15,296 nt of DNA from Pleurotus djamor (taxonomy: Eukaryota > Basidiomycota > Agaricomycetes > Agaricales > Pleurotaceae): positions 1-15,296 of the forward strand of contig JAPEVF010001021.1 of the NCBI GenBank assembly GCA_029747585.1, written 5' to 3'. The position numbers and the translations under genes are program-made. Positions 1 through 8,340 of the stretch are shown piece by piece (within the stretch, counting starts at the first letter, position 1; the number at the start of each line of letters is the position of its first letter). The notes under the pieces were generated by a model. That model made no database searches, was not told the origin of the DNA, and worked only from the letters and a program-made list of their open reading frames with translations.

Positions 1-61
1 GAGGCAGCACCTGAGAGCTCAGGGCTAGACGCAAATCTGGGTGAGTTCATCTCCGAGGCAG

Positions 62-577
62 ATGTCTCCATCTTTTGCATTCGGCTGTGAAAAGGTAAAT
101 CCGATTTGGGCGTTTTTTGACGTCAAGAGAGTGGAATTTCTCTATCTTTAGTTCCACAAGCATAGCCATTGTACGCTCATCACGCCTATGGGAGCTTCCA
201 ACAGAGTCGCCGAAGTGCTCAGAGGTACATGCAGTAGGGCAGAGGCATCCGCGCTGGCGTGTCTTCCCGTGAACGTTGGCACAAGTTATCGACGGGATGT
301 TGCCTTGAAGGTTGCAAGGGGGTCACGCGCCGGTGCACCACCTCCCTTGGCGGTTGAAAGCAAGAATACCCCCGACACGTCTGACGACGGCCGGCCTGGC
401 GTGATTGTTCAACGGTCTACTCTGCAGCGCTTCACACGCCAAGCGCTTATGGCCTGTCACACCCACGGCGGGCTGATTCATATCAAGATTGCCTGCGATC
501 TCCCCAACATCTCATCCGCAGGTTGCCTATGGACGCTCACAAAGCATTTTTCAACGAGGTTCGAAAGCAGCAGATAG
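62..577 (+). CDS. Possible two-exon ORF of unknown function (weak)
   Basis: An ATG at 62 opens a short exon (62-94, MSPSFAFGCEK). It is followed by a plausible 57-bp intron (95-151, GTAAAT donor, pyrimidine-rich CTTTAG acceptor), and the same reading frame then stays open to the stop at 575-577. Joined, this gives about 152 residues. The product is rich in Arg, Ala, Ser and Thr and has no motif, signal peptide or membrane segment that I recognise. The 3' part of the frame overlaps the start of the next candidate (529 onward), and an acceptor-like CCGCAG sits at 516-521, so the real transcript may leave this frame near there. I could not find a good donor that joins the two in phase. It may be noncoding; an open frame of this length is not strong evidence by itself. 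Confidence 0.22.
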
Positions 578-1307
578 CCTGTAATGCCTTCGCAGAGGCA
601 GCGACGGGGATCCAGATGCGTAACATGGAAAGGCTAAGTGGGGCTACAAAAATCTTGGTGGAGTTGGACGCTATGAGGCATGGGCGCTCAGTGGATGGCA
701 TGGGCACTAAAAATCTGAATGGTGAGTNACCATTGTGCTATCCATCGCCTCAGGCACTCTCAGCTGGTGGTGATAGCGTGCGAGGCGTGCACAGAGAAGC
801 GCCTGCCCTGTCTCCGATCCGAGTTGGGGTTAGTTTTCCAGCTGATATTCCGCGTCGTCTGCAATTGATGAACCTTCATGCAGAGACGCTCTGCACTGCC
901 TACCGTGCCAAGTGTACGAGGTCGCATGCTCTCTCAAAGCGAACGCTGCAGCGCAAGACCGTCGCGAGGACAAACACACTGCTCTGACATGCGAAGATCC
1001 AGGCAGTGCCTCATCGCCTGCATCGTCAACCACCCTTCCACTTGAGGTCTACGACCTCATCTGGGACTGTATCGAGTTAGTGAGGCGCCATAACGGCGAT
1101 GTCGGGGAGGTGGATGCTCAAGTGGGGGAGGCCGTGCCAGAAAACATGGAGGAGCGGGGATCATCCGGGCCTAGTGCAATCCTGGACGACTTAATCGTCG
1201 CCCTTGCCCAGGCCACCTTCCGCAACGGAGCATCCACTTCGCACGTTGTGCAGAGGTACCTTGATGTGTTCAATGAGGTACGCAAGGTGAAAACCCCTCC
1301 TGCGTAG
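529..1307 (+). CDS. Candidate spliced gene of unknown function
   Basis: Exon 1 (529-721) starts at an ATG and reads MDAHKAFFNEVRKQQ onward, Ala/Met/Glu-rich and probably helical. It ends at a consensus-like donor GTGAGT whose next base is an N at 727. If the acceptor is the AG at 884-885 (intron 722-885, 164 bp) the frame continues in phase to the stop at 1305-1307, for about 204 residues in total. Other acceptors (near 841) keep exon 1 in a frame that ends at 985-987, so the 3' structure is uncertain. The second exon contains TTLPLEVYDLIWDCIEL, which resembles the start of a fungal F-box-type helix, but one line of similarity is not enough for a call. The hexapeptide FNEVRK occurs in both exons. 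The F-box gene lies about 420 bp downstream on the same strand. Confidence 0.33.
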
Positions 1308-1724
1308 TAGATGAGTACGGAGTAGGTAATATTGTCGTCCTCCCCTTTGCGCCCTTGTAGGCACAAGCGAATGTGCATCGTGTTTCGTTCGCCATAGGTG
1401 GAGTTGTGTCGTTTAAGGCTTTTCACTGGGAGTGAGGAAGGGTACAGGATCCGTACGTTATAGATAAGTAAGCCAATCCAGTGGGGGTAGTCAACGCCTG
1501 TTGGCCCGCAGTAGGGTCTTGCAGGCTCTGCGAGGTATTGCTGTCAGGGGTGCCACCCTAAGGGAGGGCGCAGTGATGATTGGGGGAAAAGGGGACAATG
1601 GCACGTGATCACGAGGTACCGCGAAATATGGATGGCGCGTATCTTCTTCAAGCTCTCTGCACATCTGCAAGTTGCCTTCGCCGCCTTAAAGTCGTTAAAG
1701 TCCACTTTCTGCGTGCTGGATGAC
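1308..1724. other. Intergenic / 5' leader of the F-box gene
   Basis: No gene is supported here. The stretch contains a CACGTG E-box-like palindrome at 1592-1597 and an upstream ORF at 1628-1723. The uORF encodes 31 residues and its stop codon ends one base before the preferred ATG of the F-box gene at 1725. The F-box reading frame itself is open upstream to about 1605, with in-frame ATGs at 1605 and 1632, so part of this leader could instead be coding. Confidence 0.5.
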
Positions 1725-3263
1725 ATGGACCCAGTGATGGCACCATCGCAAACCCAATGGAGCGCTTCTCGACGTGTGTTGAGCGTCCCTGAGCTGTTGC
1801 AAGCGATCTTGTGGCTTGTACCCAGCGACGGAGGACGCCTGTCTGCTGCCCTTGTATGCAAGGGCTGGTCTGTGTGGGCATTGAATGCCTTGTGGTACGA
1901 GGTGTCCGACGTGAAGTACTGGCTTGAGCTGTTGGCTCCGTTGGATTGGGATCACCCTTTGGATGAACGAGTGAGTGTATTGCAACCTTCCTTTTTGCCC
2001 GCCGTTGACGCCGTCCAGGCATTCAGCTACACCCCCTCGTATGAGAGCTGGAAAACCTTTGAGAGGTACGGGAGGAAAATTCGCATCTTGACGTGCCAAG
2101 AAGGGCCCATTTACTCGTTGATATACACGTTCATCGCGACGATGAGGCTCGAGGATGACCTGCTTCCAAATCTCCGCACGCTGAGGACCGATATCAACCC
2201 GGGGGCTGTTATGCTGTTTGGGGGGAAATCAGTGACGAAATACTGTCTGGACGACACGGGGCCACATCGACGAGGACTTTCACAAAGGTTCAATGCCCTC
2301 ATGCAAGCGGTAACACNATCGCTCCCAGCCCTTCAAAAGTTCAGCGTACGACGCCTTCCATTGGGCTTCAAACCGGTTGCATTTGACTTCGAAGACTGCT
2401 TTCGGTGGACCTTCCGTCCATTGCGGGAGTTAGATCTCCCGGTATCCCTTCTCGACTGCGATACATTCAGCGAGATATCTGCGCTGAGAGAGCTCGATTC
2501 CTTCAAGGTACATGGCCTACGCGGCGGTGAGGAGGAGTGGAAGGAGGTCCCAGAGAGTGCTGGATTCCCCGCATTGACCAAGGTCAACGTGACGGCGTCC
2601 TATACAGACGCTTGCCTGTACATCGAGCGGCTGTTTCATCGATCACACATGAAGAGTGTTGTACTTCAATCCACGCCTAAAGATTCGCCGACTTTGTATT
2701 CGTCGCTGATTGGCCGTGTCGCAGAGCATTGGTCGTCGATTGAGAATTTGTCCATCAAATGCGGCGCTGAAAGGCCTCACGAGATGTGTGAGCCTTCTTT
2801 CACCGTGCTCAAGCCATTGCTGGCATGCGGGGGACTAGTCTCGTTGATTCTGCAGTTGGGGTGGCCGCTCAAGTTGGACGATGAGGAGTACCTCCAGCTC
2901 CTCTCTGCGCTGCCTCTTCTGCGACGCCTGGACTTGCACGACGGAGCGGGGCCTGAACAGCCACCTTCCATCCGCATGACCACCATCTGCTCCATCCCTG
3001 TGCGCTGCCCATGTCTTGAGTATCTCGGGACATACATGGACTTCCGGGAAGATTGTCATCCTCCCGGTGATGCGACCGTCGCGAGATGGGGACGTCTCAT
3101 GAAGCTCAATGTCCATCACTCTCCCATATCTGGTGCGATGCGTGTTTCCATGTTTGTAATGGAGCTACTGCATCCGAGGTGTGAGCTCATCGCCCCCTCC
3201 AAGGACTGGGCTGGTGTGCATGCGATGATGGGTGCTTATCGTTGCGTAGGGGGTTGGAACTGA
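1725..3263 (+). CDS. F-box protein with leucine-rich C-terminal region
   Basis: Single-exon gene, 512 residues from the ATG at 1725. Residues about 19-60 form an F-box: LSVPELLQAILWLV, then a short acidic/Gly linker, then the conserved LSAALVCKGWSVWALNALWYEV pattern, where Leu, Val-Cys, Trp and the final Leu-Trp match the family. The remainder alternates hydrophobic strands and helices with irregular leucine-rich elements (for example LRELDLP and LLRRLDLHDG), as in basidiomycete F-box proteins of roughly 450-600 residues. F-box proteins bind Skp1 and present substrates to an SCF ubiquitin ligase; the substrate here is unknown. I prefer 1725 because the F-box normally lies near the N-terminus, but in-frame ATGs at 1605 and 1632 would add 40 or 31 residues. 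An N at 2317 leaves one residue undefined (around 198). The frame is otherwise intact, so the gene is probably functional. Confidence 0.85.
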   Translation: MDPVMAPSQTQWSASRRVLSVPELLQAILWLVPSDGGRLSAALVCKGWSVWALNALWYEVSDVKYWLELLAPLDWDHPLDERVSVLQPSFLPAVDAVQAFSYTPSYESWKTFERYGRKIRILTCQEGPIYSLIYTFIATMRLEDDLLPNLRTLRTDINPGAVMLFGGKSVTKYCLDDTGPHRRGLSQRFNALMQAVTXSLPALQKFSVRRLPLGFKPVAFDFEDCFRWTFRPLRELDLPVSLLDCDTFSEISALRELDSFKVHGLRGGEEEWKEVPESAGFPALTKVNVTASYTDACLYIERLFHRSHMKSVVLQSTPKDSPTLYSSLIGRVAEHWSSIENLSIKCGAERPHEMCEPSFTVLKPLLACGGLVSLILQLGWPLKLDDEEYLQLLSALPLLRRLDLHDGAGPEQPPSIRMTTICSIPVRCPCLEYLGTYMDFREDCHPPGDATVARWGRLMKLNVHHSPISGAMRVSMFVMELLHPRCELIAPSKDWAGVHAMMGAYRCVGGWN

Positions 3264-3796
3264 GTAGACTGTATTTTCGGCGCGAGCTCATGGTTATCAG
3301 CAGTACTTCCCTCTAGTGTCCGTGTACATTTGGTTTTGGTAGTAATCACGAATTGTTGGCTATGGGCAGGCAGATGGGGATGCATACTGAATCGTCGCCG
3401 TGCACTGCTTCAAACTTCCCTAGACACCATCATCTTCAAAACTGGCTCATGGAACTTGGTTTTGGGGTCGAAAACTCGATCCACCGGTCCGGGAGCAGGG
3501 GGGGGGGATAGCATCAACGTAGAGGGGGCTACAATGCGTCGCGTCGTCTGATTCTCCCAAGGGGAGGGTCACGAGAGCGCCGTCGTAGGCCAAAGGGGAA
3601 CCCGATAGGCTCCATTGATACTACGGAAGAGCTGCAGGCCGCAGCTTTGAGGCGCGTGTGGTATATGTGAAGAGACCTGTGGTATTTGGATGACGGTTTA
3701 GGCAGCGGTAAGCATTGTGGTCACAGGCCACGAATGAACATGGGCTCGACGTGTGGCGGACTATGTTTGTCGTTCGCAGTATTTAAGATTGCACAA
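3264..3796. other. Gene-free stretch after the F-box gene
   Basis: I see no supportable gene in these 533 bases. Notable items are a run of ten G at 3498-3507, a small inverted repeat (AGCTGC / GCAGCT, 3630-3635 and 3641-3646, five-base loop), and a TATA-like TATTTAAG at 3780-3787, immediately upstream of the ATG at 3797 that opens the importin fragment. The 73-residue ORF at 3330-3551 is short, spans the G-run and has no recognisable motif. Confidence 0.5.
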
Positions 3797-4123
3797 ATGA
3801 CTCCCGATGATGTGTACTTTCGAAACTTCCTCGCCGTTCCGCGCCGATAGCGAATTGGATGATGGTAGAAAGCCCATCGACATCGAGTACCTTCTCGCCA
3901 ATGTTATCCCTTCTGTCCTTGAACTCTCAGGTAAATCACAATTGTATCTTCTTCTTTTTGTCATCCTCTTACCTCGATTCCAGAGTTTCCCTTCCTCCAA
4001 GGGCGAGCATTTGTCTTTGCTAGCGAATACGCCCAGTTATTGCCCTTGCAGCTCGCTGGACAATATCTAGAGGCCGCCATACACGTCCTAGAAGCTCCCA
4101 CTTTAAGAATTGGCGTTTTCATG
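3797..4123 (+). pseudogene. Importin-9-like (Kap114-type) karyopherin fragment, intron retained
   Basis: Two exons can be joined cleanly. The exon reading SELDDGRKPIDIEYLLANV (from 3849) ends at 3930. It is followed by a 53-bp intron (3931-3983, GTAAAT to CGATTCCAG), and then an exon in phase reading EFPFLQGRAFVFASEYAQLL and LAGQYLEAAIHVLEAP. This matches the HEAT-repeat segment of importin-9 with the conserved pattern NVI...L..S..PFL.GRA...AS.......L..Q.L.A.......E. Importin-9/Kap114 is a nuclear import receptor for histones and other cargo and is normally about 1,000 residues; only about 75 are present here. The upstream reading from the ATG at 3797 (TPDDVYFRNFLAVP) runs in another frame to a stop at 3848-3850, and similarity stops soon after 4110. 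The retained intron points to a DNA-level copy rather than a retrocopy. Probably nonfunctional. Confidence 0.7.
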
Positions 4124-4518
4124 GTAAGCATTTTTCCTTTGCCTATCTCCCAGTTTTCTCAGCTGATACCTTTAGCATCCCCGTCATCACGGACCACCAA
4201 CCTTCTGGGAAAGGAATGCTGCACTATGGTGTTCGGGTGTTCGGCCCCCGGCTGATGAAGGCGAGGAGGTGAGGGATAGAAGGAGGTGGACGGGTAAGAT
4301 GCCGGTTCTTGACGAATCTTTGTAATTTCTATCGTCGTCTGTATGGTTCTCTTGCTTATCAAACTGGGTTTCAGCATGCCTCCCTCCTGAGCCATGTGCT
4401 TTGTGTTTTGGACTTTACGTGTTGTTAGACTTACGCGACGCGTCTCAACATTCGCACAAACCAACAATTGTCTCCCACGAACCTTCGACGTCAACCTCCC
4501 CAGTTTTATACGACCGTC
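4124..4518. other. Gene-free stretch between importin fragment and coiled-coil ORF
   Basis: Similarity to importin is lost here, and I see no further HEAT-repeat coding on either strand. The sequence contains a GTAAGC donor-like site at 4123-4128 with pyrimidine-rich sequence after it, as if a decayed intron of the importin copy continued for a few tens of bases. A 152-residue minus-strand frame (4159-4617) has no recognisable features and overlaps the coiled-coil ORF, so I did not call it. Confidence 0.4.
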
Positions 4519-4791
4519 ATGATGAATCTCAAGGAAAGAGTATATCGTGCCCACCTCATGCACCTGCGGATTCAAAAGCATTCTGTTCTCACTAAGCTTC
4601 GTCGTTCTCGCAAGCAAAAGCCAGAGAAGCAGCGTGGGCTGTCATTGCGCCAGGGATACAGGAATTTGAAAGTTGGAAACAACTTCCTCCGAACCCAAAA
4701 CCGAGAGCTGGGAGCTCGCATCTCTGAGCTCAACCGCCAAAACCAGGAGTCAAGAGTGGGCGAGCCAAGCCTCTGGATCATGGTGGTCTGA
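4519..4791 (+). CDS. Small basic coiled-coil ORF, possibly frameshifted
   Basis: From the ATG at 4519 the frame encodes 90 residues. Residues about 5-50 are very basic (several Arg/Lys clusters, including LTKLRRSRKQK). Residues about 53-80 look like a coiled coil (LKVGNNFLRTQNRELGARI, then SELNRQNQ) with hydrophobic residues at roughly heptad spacing. A basic region followed by a coiled coil recalls a bZIP, but the bZIP consensus Asn-x-x-Ala-Ala-x-x-Ser/Cys-Arg is absent, so I do not call one. After the stop at 4789-4791, a different frame (about 4780-4933) reads plausible protein (WWSEAEVNYVWREGGGRR, later SEVYGVDLRRTTSLLDVLE). A missed intron or a one-base error may therefore split a longer protein of about 140 residues. 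Function unknown. Confidence 0.35.
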   Translation: MMNLKERVYRAHLMHLRIQKHSVLTKLRRSRKQKPEKQRGLSLRQGYRNLKVGNNFLRTQNRELGARISELNRQNQESRVGEPSLWIMVV

Positions 4792-5028
4792 GGCGGAGGT
4801 GAATTACGTGTGGAGAGAAGGAGGGGGCCGCAGAATTGCCAACCGAGATCTTATTCGGACGTTAGCGTCACTCTCAGAAGTTTATGGTGTGGACCTTAGG
4901 AGAACAACCAGTCTATTGGATGTACTGGAATAATTCAGAATTTTGAGTCGTTCGCAGTTTCCGGCCAATGATGTCACACTTTACTGAACTGGGCGTCTAA
5001 GTTTGTGATCCTCACTCAGCCTCGAAAA

Positions 5029-5052
5029 CACCCATAACACCCATAACACCCA
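5029..5052. repeat. Short tandem repeat of a 9-bp unit (CCCATAACA)
   Basis: About two and a half copies of ACACCCATA-type units lie directly before the ATG at 5060. This is too short and too irregular to be telomeric repeat. It is part of the 5' leader or promoter of the downstream gene. Confidence 0.6.
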
Positions 5053-5059
5053 CCTCAAT

Positions 5060-6204
5060 ATGGTTGCCCTCTTCAATGAAATACTCGAACGAATCCACAA
5101 CCTTCTCCCTATCTGGGAGACCCAAACCTTTCGCAATGCTTGCAAACATCACCACACCGTCCTCCCCCTCCACCCACGAATTCGACCGGTTTCCGACTCT
5201 ATCAGACCCTTCTTCGACAACGTCGAAACCTTCCGTCAAACATGCCTCTTGCCTTTCAACTGCCTCATCGGCGGTATCATCCCGTTCCTTACTCTCGCCG
5301 GTCTACCAGTTGCGTCCGACGATGTTATGGACCTTTTCGTCACATCAGAGGATGCGGATCCTCTCTGTCAGAGCCTCGAGTCCCTTGGATTCCGGTTCTT
5401 CGTCCACTCCCATGGCACCATCCCTGCCTCACTACTCATCTCATCTGCCAACAAGTATCTTAAAGACCTGATGGACTCGGACTGGGACCCGGACGATCTC
5501 CCTCCCTCCTTCCAACCACCTCCTCCCAAGAATGAAGTTCCCGAGCAAGCTGCGTTTCCAGGGCCTCCCAAACTAGGATCCACTGCTACAAGACAGTTTA
5601 GCATCGATCCGACCCTTGTCATCCTTCCCGTTTTAACGCCACAAGGTCGCTGGATCAGAGTCCATGTGTTGAAGTACGAATACGAGGCCATTGACGCAGT
5701 CTATGTCATGCCGTCGAGTGAGTTTCGACTCCTTCTAATCGTTAACTGCCATTGATAACCTTCCGTTCAGCCTCATACCTACACTTTATCAGCCACGACC
5801 GGATTTTTTCCTTCTCAATGTCTCTGACTTTCATTGCGGGACTCCATATCCCATTCAACCGGCATCTTTTATTCACACCCATCCCTTGGCCGCCTCCCTT
5901 TCCATTCAAATGTCTCAGCCAAGCCCAATTGCGACGCATCTGCGGGCAAGCGACTCGATTAAAAGTGTGGACCAAGTCTTGGGACGGGGCAGAGGAATCC
6001 CTGGTCGATGCTCGAGGTGATGAGCTGTTTCGGGAGGCATCCTTTGATGTTGAGGATATTGAGAAGCTATTCACCGGAGATGAGGCGACCAGTCTCGGAG
6101 TGTCGAGATTGTATGACCATCCTGAGATTTCTTGGACAACGGAGGAAATCTCTTGGGACACCGATTTCGACGTTGGCATTATGCCCACGACGCACTGGTG
6201 TTGA
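5060..6204 (+). CDS. Two-exon gene for a 363-residue protein of unknown function
   Basis: Exon 1 is 5060-5717 and exon 2 is 5771-6204. The 53-bp intron (5718-5770) has a GTGAGT donor and a CCGTTCAG acceptor, and splicing keeps the frame (codon split after its first base). The protein has no signal peptide and no clear membrane segment. Residues 71-110 read GGIIPFLTLAG, then DDVMDLFVTSED, then LESLGFRFF. This spacing (Gly-Gly, Gly, Asp-x-x-x-Asp-Leu, then a Leu/Gly-Phe helix) is reminiscent of nucleotidyltransferase-fold proteins, but the usual Gly-Ser pair is not obvious, so this is only a hint. A Pro-rich linker (150-172) separates this from a C-terminal half containing LTPQGRWIRVHVLKYEYEAI and an acidic tail with two ISW repeats (PEISW and EEISW). 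The coding structure is clean and the gene looks functional. I do not recognise the family by name. Confidence 0.75.
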
Positions 6205-6775
6205 TTGTATTGGTATGGTTCACAATGCAGGCCTGTTTTCTCTTCCATCTGCTCCCATTCGTCTCCACCACCTTTCGGGCTTTCTTCTTAACTCTCGCGC
6301 CAACCTTTCGCTTACATTGGAACGATCGGATTTCCTTCATGTACCTGCCAGTTGTTCCTTGTATCTGCATTGAATTTCTATCACCTTTTGCTCCTTCTCC
6401 CTTGGAGTGTCTCTCAAAGCATGCTTCAAAAATAGTCAGTTGAAGGCCACTGATGCTTTCTCTGGGGTGTCCCACAACTCCCCTCGGTCAAGCAGGCAAC
6501 CTCCAACCCTTTTGTCTTCGCCTCCCTACATAACAATTCAGCGCAGATATATATGAGCGGGGAATTTGCATCGAATTAGCCTTGAGTTTGAGTGTGGGAA
6601 TAAATCCACCCAGCTGTCCGTGCACAGCGACGGACAGCTTGTTGACTTTGCTCCCACGCCTATTCCACGGAGGATGCACCCCATCACGTGAAGCGATTTC
6701 GCGGCTGGAAACAGGGGCTTCGAAGCGTCGAATATGTAGATAATCATTGAGGACAACATATATGCTACAAGAATG
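6205..6775. other. Convergent intergenic stretch
   Basis: This lies between the stop codons of the plus-strand gene (6204) and the minus-strand Ulp1-like remnant (6776). Several short ORFs overlap here in other frames (for example 6132-6443 plus and 6538-6810 minus) but none has a recognisable motif or splice structure. I see nothing else of note. Confidence 0.5.
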
Positions 6776-7437
6776 TTAAGAGTATGCTGTAGATAGAATA
6801 GTGTGTACATGGAGGAGCCGAAGCCAATCTAGATTACCTTGAAGGTTGCTGGCAACCTCAATCGGTTTGGGACTCGAGAGAAGAGACTTTGTGAACTCGA
6901 CGACCAACAAACCTGAGTCTTCTGCAAGGACGCCCGCGGGAGACTAGAGTATGCAGTTGCAGTAATTGGGGTTTGAGCAGGGCATAACAACGTACATTCA
7001 TCGTGACCACCTCCCATTTCGGTTTTCCGCTTGGATATGCGGCATCCACAAAATCTCTGATGAACTGGTGAGAAAGGAATCATTAGCCATCAGCAGGCAG
7101 CCAGCTATTGTCACCTTGCCTTCAGAAAGGACGACTTTAAGGGGAGTACCTTCGTCCGTGAACCATCCGAAATCTCCATGTGCCGGACAGATAAGCGGAC
7201 ATGCGCTACGAACCATTGATGGGCAATCTGGCAAGGAACGACGATACGTTCAGGTTGATCCAAGGAACCAAAGGTGTCGTGAAAGGCTTCCACCACAGGG
7301 TCGAGTTTCTTCTTCGCCACCTTCTTGCCGTTTGAGAACAGTGGTAACAGGTGTTGCCTTTGCCATTCAAGATCAACGTAGACAATATCACGTTTTTGGA
7401 TATTTGGAGGACGATTGTGGTTGACAAGGAAAATAAT
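6776..7437 (-). pseudogene. Ulp1/C48-type cysteine protease domain remnant, catalytic residues replaced
   Basis: Reading the minus strand, an open frame starts after a CTTAG acceptor (7438-7440) and contains RDIVYVDLEWQRQHLLPLF and then IVVPCQIAHQWFVAHV, LSVRHMEISDG. This is the strand-strand pattern of Ulp1/SENP proteases (..P....HW.....V......I...DS.), with Trp to Asp 16 residues apart as in Ulp1. Two introns follow: one ending at 7065 and one at 6944-6995 (52 bp, GTACGT to CTCTAG). They give FIRDFVDAAYPSGKPKWEVV and then SPAGVLAEDSGLLVVEFTKS, matching the W....P...DCG.FV.EF block. The nucleophile position is Ser (TCA, 6914-6916) and the residue before Trp is Gln, with a His one further upstream. 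A 1-nt frame conflict lies near 7115-7165 unless an 85-bp intron with a weak donor is used. No start codon is visible. Such domains often accompany fungal DNA transposons (KDZ-type), but no transposase is seen here. Confidence 0.55.
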
Positions 7438-7550
7438 CTAAGATACATTGAGTCTACAGCGTACCCTGCTGATCTCACTGCGTCAGGTACGGCGTACTGT
7501 GCTGGCTGGTTTGAACGTATGGTCCGCTGACTAGCATCAAGTTCCTATCT

Positions 7551-7561
7551 TATATACACAA
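7551..7561 (-). promoter_or_regulatory. TATA-like element on the minus strand
   Basis: The minus strand reads GTGTATATAAG here, a good TATA box, about 115 bp upstream of the start of the Ulp1-like remnant's open frame. Its distance would suit a minus-strand transcript starting near 7520. Position and sequence only; no start site can be shown. Confidence 0.35.
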
Positions 7562-7592
7562 TGAAAGCTGGACTCGATCATGCTGTCAGGTT

Positions 7593-8340
7593 TCAATGTT
7601 TCATCGGCGTGGACTCTTCCACCCCGGCCTCATGCCAATCAGACTGACCATCTCCACATTGACCGTGAACCGCACAGAACGTCCGCCGTGTATAGCGTAG
7701 TCCGAACATACACTCAATTTGAGAGGTTGGGTGCTGGGTCGACTGTGATGTAGATGATGAAGGTAGTTTGGCAATGGCGCTGGCATTCTCAGATAGGCCA
7801 GAAAGATTGGAGGGAGTACGACACACGAAAGGAGGACCTTGAATCAAAACGCTGACACCTGGTAGAGCTAACCAGCCAAAAAAGTGTGTTAGCTGGACGC
7901 GGTCGGAGCATGGGGGATCGGTCTTACTCAAGTGAAATGCCCGTTACGTGAGAAATCTATACCAGAGCACTGTTACTTTTCTGTGAAATTCGAGGGGGGG
8001 NAAATCGAGCCTACTGGCTGGTAAGACGCAGTGGAAAGTCTGGTGGACTGGGGAGATGGGGCAGGAGGGAGAGGCAGAGAAACTCTGAAACAGGAGACCC
8101 ACTGGGAGTGGTTGGCAGAGTTCGCTGACGCCAACTCTTTGCCAACTCTTGTATCTGGACGTATGTTCTGACGGGGCATGACACTGATCAAGGACGGGAT
8201 GGATCACAGTGCACAAGCGCTTGTCAGAGTAGTCAGGCACATCTATGTACGCCTAAATGTACTCGATGTTGGAGGGCGTCTTGGTATCACATTGCTCCTG
8301 CGTGTACATACATCTTATTGAAGGGACGGAATTACAAAGG
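7593..8340 (-). other. Minus-strand region with coding traces and one good intron
   Basis: A convincing minus-strand intron lies at 7859-7927 (69 bp). It has GTAAGA donor, a perfect CTAAC branch site, a T-rich tract and a CTACCAG acceptor. Downstream of it an open frame of about 88 residues (GVSVLIQGPPFVCRTPSNL..., Ser/Thr-rich, ending at 7593) is possible. Upstream, between about 8340 and 7944, frames with protein-like stretches (for example AYIDVPDYSDKRLCTVIHPV) are interrupted by an in-frame TAG near 8250 and by an N at 8001 after a G-run. I cannot assemble a full gene and recognise no domain. It may be the 5' part of the Ulp1-like unit or an independent decayed gene. Confidence 0.3.

Noticed and set aside
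3330..3551. 73-residue ORF after the F-box gene
   Set aside because: It crosses a run of ten G, has no homology pattern and lies in a probable 3' untranslated or intergenic stretch.
4159..4617. 152-residue minus-strand ORF
   Set aside because: It overlaps the coiled-coil ORF, shows no domain or composition typical of protein, and has no splice support.
4519..4791. bZIP transcription factor call for the basic coiled-coil ORF
   Set aside because: The basic region lacks the conserved Asn and Arg spacing of bZIP proteins, and leucines are not at strict seven-residue intervals.
5029..5052. Telomere-like CCCATAACA repeat
   Set aside because: Only about two and a half imperfect units, located internally beside a gene; it does not match the common fungal TTAGGG repeat.
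5064..5471. Overlapping Ser/Pro-rich ORFs in other frames of the 5060 gene
   Set aside because: They are shadows of exon 1; only the 5060 frame continues through a consensus intron into a long second exon.
6966..7424. 152-residue plus-strand ORF
   Set aside because: It is antisense to the Ulp1-like exons, has no motif, and the minus strand explains the sequence better through matching splice sites and family pattern.
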